Part shown: piece by piece, positions 61,204 through 64,000 of the stretch
Position numbering within the stretch: the first letter of the stretch is position 1
Layout: every line of letters starts with the position of its first letter
DNA from: Paenibacillus hamazuiensis
GTDB taxonomy: Bacteria; Bacillota; Bacilli; Paenibacillales; NBRC-103111
DNA: 64,000 nucleotides
NCBI RefSeq assembly: GCF_023276405.1
Contig: NZ_JALRMO010000001.1
Location: forward strand, 310,001-374,000
Reading direction: 5' to 3'
Notes under the pieces: generated by a model
What the model saw: only the letters and a program-made list of their open reading frames with translations
What the model was told of the DNA's origin: nothing
Databases searched by the model: none
Made by a program: the position numbers and the translations under genes

Positions 61204-62118
61204 ATGAAGCCGCTGATCCAACAAATTACCCCGCACCTGTGGTTCGACAAGGAGGCCAAAGAAGCAGCGGAGTATTATTGCTCCGTGTTCCCGGATTCCC
61301 GAATCTCGAGCGCGACGACTTTGCACGAAACGCCATCGGGGGATTGCGACGTTGTTTCGTTCACTGTCTTCGGACATCCTTTTATGTCCATCTCCGCCGG
61401 GCCGCTTTTTAAGTTCAATCCTTCCGTATCGTTTATGGTAAATTTCGACCCGTCCCGGGAACAGGACGCGAGAGCCAAATTGGACGAGGTGTGGAATAAG
61501 TTGTCCGATGGCGGAACCCCTCTTATGCCGCTGGACAAGTACCCGTTCAGCGAACGGTTTGGCTGGATCCAGGACAAGTATGGAGTCTCATGGCAGCTCA
61601 TGCTGACGAATCCGGAGGGAGAGCGGCGGCCTGCAATTGTACCTTTCCTGATGTTCGTGGGTAATAACTGCGGCAAGGCGGAGGAAGCCCGCGAATTTTA
61701 TCTTTCGGTTTTCCGAAATTCCAAGCCTGGCACTCTCTTCCGGTATGGGTCCGGTCAAGAGCCGGACAAAGAGGGAACGGTTATGTTCACCGACTTCATG
61801 CTGGAGAATACATGGTTTGCGGCAATGGACAGCGCGCATGAACACTTGTTTAACTTCAACGAGGCGATTTCTCTCATGGTCGTTTGCGAGACGCAGGAGG
61901 AGATTGACCATTACTGGGAAAAGCTCTCCGCTGTACCCGAAGCCGAACAGTGCGGCTGGCTCAAGGACCGGTACGGACTCTCGTGGCAGATCGTTCCTGC
62001 CGCAATGGACGAGATGATGGCCAAAGGCACGCCGGAACAGCGCGATCGCGTCACGAAGGCGTTCTTGGAGATGAAGAAGTTTAACATTGCGGAATTGCAA
62101 AAAGCATACGAAGGATAA
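61204..62118 (+). CDS. VOC-superfamily protein with two PhnB-like domains
   Basis: The 304-residue protein has two VOC (glyoxalase/PhnB-like) units: the first about 1-140 (QQITPHLWFDKEAKEAAEYYCSVF, VSFMVNFDP, RFGWIQDKYGVSWQLML) and the second about 150-290 (FVGNNCGKAEEAREFYLSVF, ISLMVVCETQ, WLKDRYGLSWQIVP). ATG at 61204 follows AAAAGGAGGAAACGTTT. Function unknown; annotated members are often called 3-demethylubiquinone methyltransferase-like, which is misleading. It ends at a terminator. Confidence 0.9.
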   Translation: MKPLIQQITPHLWFDKEAKEAAEYYCSVFPDSRISSATTLHETPSGDCDVVSFTVFGHPFMSISAGPLFKFNPSVSFMVNFDPSREQDARAKLDEVWNKLSDGGTPLMPLDKYPFSERFGWIQDKYGVSWQLMLTNPEGERRPAIVPFLMFVGNNCGKAEEAREFYLSVFRNSKPGTLFRYGSGQEPDKEGTVMFTDFMLENTWFAAMDSAHEHLFNFNEAISLMVVCETQEEIDHYWEKLSAVPEAEQCGWLKDRYGLSWQIVPAAMDEMMAKGTPEQRDRVTKAFLEMKKFNIAELQKAYEG

Positions 62119-62136
62119 GAGTCTTATATAATGGCG

Positions 62137-62171
62137 AAAATAGAGCTTCTGATTAGAGGCTCTATTTTTTT
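62137..62171 (+). terminator. Rho-independent terminator after the VOC-domain gene
   Basis: AAAATAGAGC and GCTCTATTTT form the stem, followed by a T run. Confidence 0.85.
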
Positions 62172-62268
62172 GCCGTATATGAAATTATGCGCAGCTCATT
62201 TTTGGGGGTACCGGGTGCTCTCCAAAGGTACCAGGAATAAGCCAGAAAGTTTCACTTCACTTTTGTTC
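62172..62268. repeat. Terminator-associated intergenic repeat, copy C
   Basis: After the T run come GTATATGAAATTATGCG, CATTTTTGGGGGTACCGGG and, further on, TTTCACTTCACTTTTG, which resembles copy A (GTATAGGAAATTATGCG, ATTACTTCACTTCTG). It is about 97 bases long like copy A. Confidence 0.6.
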
Positions 62269-62271
62269 CGC

Positions 62272-63297
62272 TTATTGCCGGACTTGCCATTCGCTGGATT
62301 GCCGAAAAATCGGCTCGAACGGAAGCAAAATCTTGACCGGCAGAGGAAACGGAGATTGAATGCACTGCAGCATCGTTTTCGCCGCGACAATGCCGATCTC
62401 GAACGTGGGAATATGAATTGTCGACAAAGGCGGCACGGTGTAACGGGAAGGCTCGTTGTCGTCAAAACCGACGACGGCGAAGTCCTGCGGCATGCGGTAA
62501 CCTTTCTCTGCGATGGCACGCATGGCGGCCATCGCCATAATATCGCTTGCGGCGAATACGGCGGTCGGCAGCCGGCCGGAATGATCGTCCAAATATTTAA
62601 GCATGAGCCGGTATGCGTTATCCGGTTCCCATTCCGCATTCAGGACATGCTTCGGATTCACGGACAATCCGGCCTGCTCCAGCGCCGTTTTGTAGCCGCG
62701 ATATCTTTTCTCACGGTCGAAATCGCCGGACAAGCCTGTGCCTCCAATAAACAGGATATCGCGATGCCCTTGGTCAAGGAGGTGCTTCACCGCGATGCGC
62801 GCAGCCTCGACACGGTCGTAAGAAATCGTAGAGATGCCGGGGTCCGATACGTCAATGCCGACGATGAGTTTGATATGTTTTTTTAGATGACTATAAATCT
62901 TCGCATCGATACCCTCGATCACAATCATGCCTTCAATATTGTTTTCTTCTGTAATTTGACGCAAAATTTCCGGATTTTTCAAATTTTCTTGTGTATAAGT
63001 GAAAGCAAGTTTGTATCCGTTGTGCGACAGTTCTTTCTCGATTCCATCGAGTATGACGGAAAAGTACGGGTGATAGTGCCGGTTCTGCATCGTCGAGACG
63101 ATACATCCGACCTCTTTGGCAGCCGTTTGGGATTCATGGGCGACCGGCTTAATATGGTAGCCCAAGTCGCGCGCGGTGTCCCAAATCTTTTGCTTGGTCT
63201 CGCTGTTGACGGCACGGTTGGACTCGTTTGCAAGCACGCGGGACACGGTGGAGATGGAGACGCCGACACGTTCGGCGATATCTTTCAATGTGGGCAT
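62272..63297 (-). CDS. LacI-family transcriptional regulator
   Basis: The 341-residue protein has an N-terminal LacI helix-turn-helix (MPTLKDIAERVGVSISTVSRVLA, residues 1-23) followed by a periplasmic-binding-like sensor (VGCIVSTMQNRHYHPYFSVILDGIE, FIGGTGLSGDFDREKRYRGYKTAL, PTAVFAASDIMAMAAM, VVGFDD). ATG at 63297 follows GGCAGGTCATGAT; an upstream ATG at 63381 would add an unrelated leader. It is divergent from the sugar-binding lipoprotein at 63510 and probably represses it in the absence of sugar. Confidence 0.93.
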   Translation of the reverse strand: MPTLKDIAERVGVSISTVSRVLANESNRAVNSETKQKIWDTARDLGYHIKPVAHESQTAAKEVGCIVSTMQNRHYHPYFSVILDGIEKELSHNGYKLAFTYTQENLKNPEILRQITEENNIEGMIVIEGIDAKIYSHLKKHIKLIVGIDVSDPGISTISYDRVEAARIAVKHLLDQGHRDILFIGGTGLSGDFDREKRYRGYKTALEQAGLSVNPKHVLNAEWEPDNAYRLMLKYLDDHSGRLPTAVFAASDIMAMAAMRAIAEKGYRMPQDFAVVGFDDNEPSRYTVPPLSTIHIPTFEIGIVAAKTMLQCIQSPFPLPVKILLPFEPIFRQSSEWQVRQ

Positions 63298-63432
63298 ATC
63301 ATGACCTGCCTTTTTTAGAGTTACGTTTTTTTGCGGCAAATTCTCATTCTCTATGTTATGTAAAAATAGCGCCGAGGTCAATGATCGGAAAAACTTGCAT
63401 TAATTTTGTTGAAATTTGCGGCAAAAAATCAG

Positions 63433-63461
63433 TTGACTGATACGTATGTATGCGTTATATT
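63433..63461 (+). promoter_or_regulatory. Promoter of the sugar importer, with LacI-type dyad
   Basis: TTGACT (63433-63438) and TATATT (63456-63461) are 17 bases apart. ATACGTAT (63440-63447), a CG-centred palindrome of the LacI type, is inside the spacer, where a LacI-family repressor would block the polymerase. Confidence 0.5.
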
Positions 63462-63509
63462 TTTTGTAAATAAAGGGAAAATGTCCTCGCTATAAAAGCG
63501 AAAGGGGAA

Positions 63510-64000
63510 ATGTCCATGCGATTTTCGAGATGTTTTTCAGTTTTTTCACTTTTTTGCATTGTTTTTGCAACAAGCGGGTGTTCAGGCGGCTCCGATCCTG
63601 CTTCGACGGATCCGGGCAAAGTCAAGCTTGTCTTCTGGAGTCATCAGGAGGATTCCTTTATTGGCGCTTATAAGAAAATGATTGAAGATTACCAGTCTTC
63701 TCACCCCAACGTTCAGATCGAATATCAGTCTTTTCCTTATGAAGTGTATAACCAGAAGTTGAAGGCCTCCTTCTCCGCGCAAACACCTCCCGATATTGCC
63801 GAGATGTTCGGAACCTGGGTTCCCGAATACGCCAAAAACGGCTTGCTCGCAGAACTGCCGGACGACGAAGCGCTGCGCAAAGAGTATTATGATGCTCCGC
63901 TGGGCGGGTATACGCTGAACAACAAGCTGTTCGGCTTGCCGTTGGAGTACAATATTGAGAACGGTGGGATGCTGATTCATCCGCAGATGCTGAAGGATAA
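63510..64000 (+). CDS. Extracellular solute-binding lipoprotein, 5' part only
   Basis: The gene is cut by the window end, leaving about 163 residues. A signal sequence rich in Phe and Ser ends in ATSGC with Cys22 (counting from ATG 63516) as the lipidation site. Then follows a family-1 sugar-binding fold (KLVFWSHQEDSFIGAYKKM, QTPPDIAEMFGTWVPEYAKNGLL). AAAGGGG lies 9 bases before ATG 63516 and 3 bases before ATG 63510, so 63516 is the better start. It is divergent from the LacI regulator gene, so a sugar importer likely continues beyond the window. Confidence 0.9.
   Translation, partial: MSMRFSRCFSVFSLFCIVFATSGCSGGSDPASTDPGKVKLVFWSHQEDSFIGAYKKMIEDYQSSHPNVQIEYQSFPYEVYNQKLKASFSAQTPPDIAEMFGTWVPEYAKNGLLAELPDDEALRKEYYDAPLGGYTLNNKLFGLPLEYNIENGGMLIHPQMLKD

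Overview
The window looks like chromosomal DNA of a Paenibacillus-type Firmicute. Most of it is moderately GC-rich, with strong AGGAGG-type ribosome binding sites, many GTG and TTG starts, and many sugar ABC importers of the lipoprotein plus two-permease type, each with an AraC/YesN, GntR or LacI regulator. It also carries a cytochrome aa3 quinol oxidase operon and a BceRS-BceAB module. No rRNA, tRNA, CRISPR array, prophage or intact insertion sequence was seen.

Layout. 1-5.3 kb: the 3' end of a medium-chain dehydrogenase, then a 1496-residue secreted beta-helix protein. 5.4-7.0 kb: an MFS exporter with candidate tandem operators. 7.7-15.7 kb: an oligosaccharide importer of LplB/LplC/LplA type, a membrane-bound AraC regulator and a short GH115-type glycoside hydrolase. 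The importer and the beta-helix gene share a promoter-proximal box with identical spacing, so they are probably co-regulated. 15.7-20.5 kb: minus-strand housekeeping genes (CBO0543-type membrane protein, cupin, BcrC-like phosphatase, SDR, MmcQ/YjbR, alpha/beta hydrolase). 20.6-37.3 kb: the most interesting block. It holds a GntR/HutC regulator, a YesMN two-component system, a family-1 sugar importer, hydantoinase/oxoprolinase subunits A and B, an FrlD-like kinase, an amidohydrolase, a YjbQ protein, an FrlC-like epimerase and an FrlB-like deglycase. This is a full set of fructosamine (Amadori compound) functions with an ATP-dependent lactam/imide hydrolase in the middle. Tandem TTATAGGACA elements at both ends tie the block together.

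37.4-49.9 kb is a mosaic: peptidase C26, YiaA/B protein, a solute-binding lipoprotein inside a segmental duplication, an NAD(P)H oxidoreductase with its HxlR regulator and a shared operator, an ECF sigma gene with an internal deletion, a multiply broken SDR pseudogene, an MDR/XRE divergent pair, a GlxA-like protein, a Ser/Thr kinase, a YbhB/YbcL protein and a FadR-type regulator. The stretch from about 42.5 to 45.6 kb is visibly AT-richer and contains the decayed genes. 50.1-55.6 kb: greA, a small membrane protein and qoxABCD. 55.8-60.3 kb: bceRSAB, a peptide-antibiotic sensing and detoxification module. 60.4-64 kb: a YvbH-like PH-domain protein, a double VOC-domain protein, and a LacI regulator divergent from a truncated solute-binding lipoprotein gene.

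Several intergenic repeat families recur: a roughly 40 bp element directly after three rho-independent terminators, a 70 bp element present in opposite orientations at 7.4 and 51.3 kb, TAACGG-containing clusters, paired long hairpins at 33.7-33.9 kb, and a 113/114 bp hairpin-bearing tandem repeat at 25.1-25.4 kb. All identifications come from reading the sequence and remembered family features; no database search was run.
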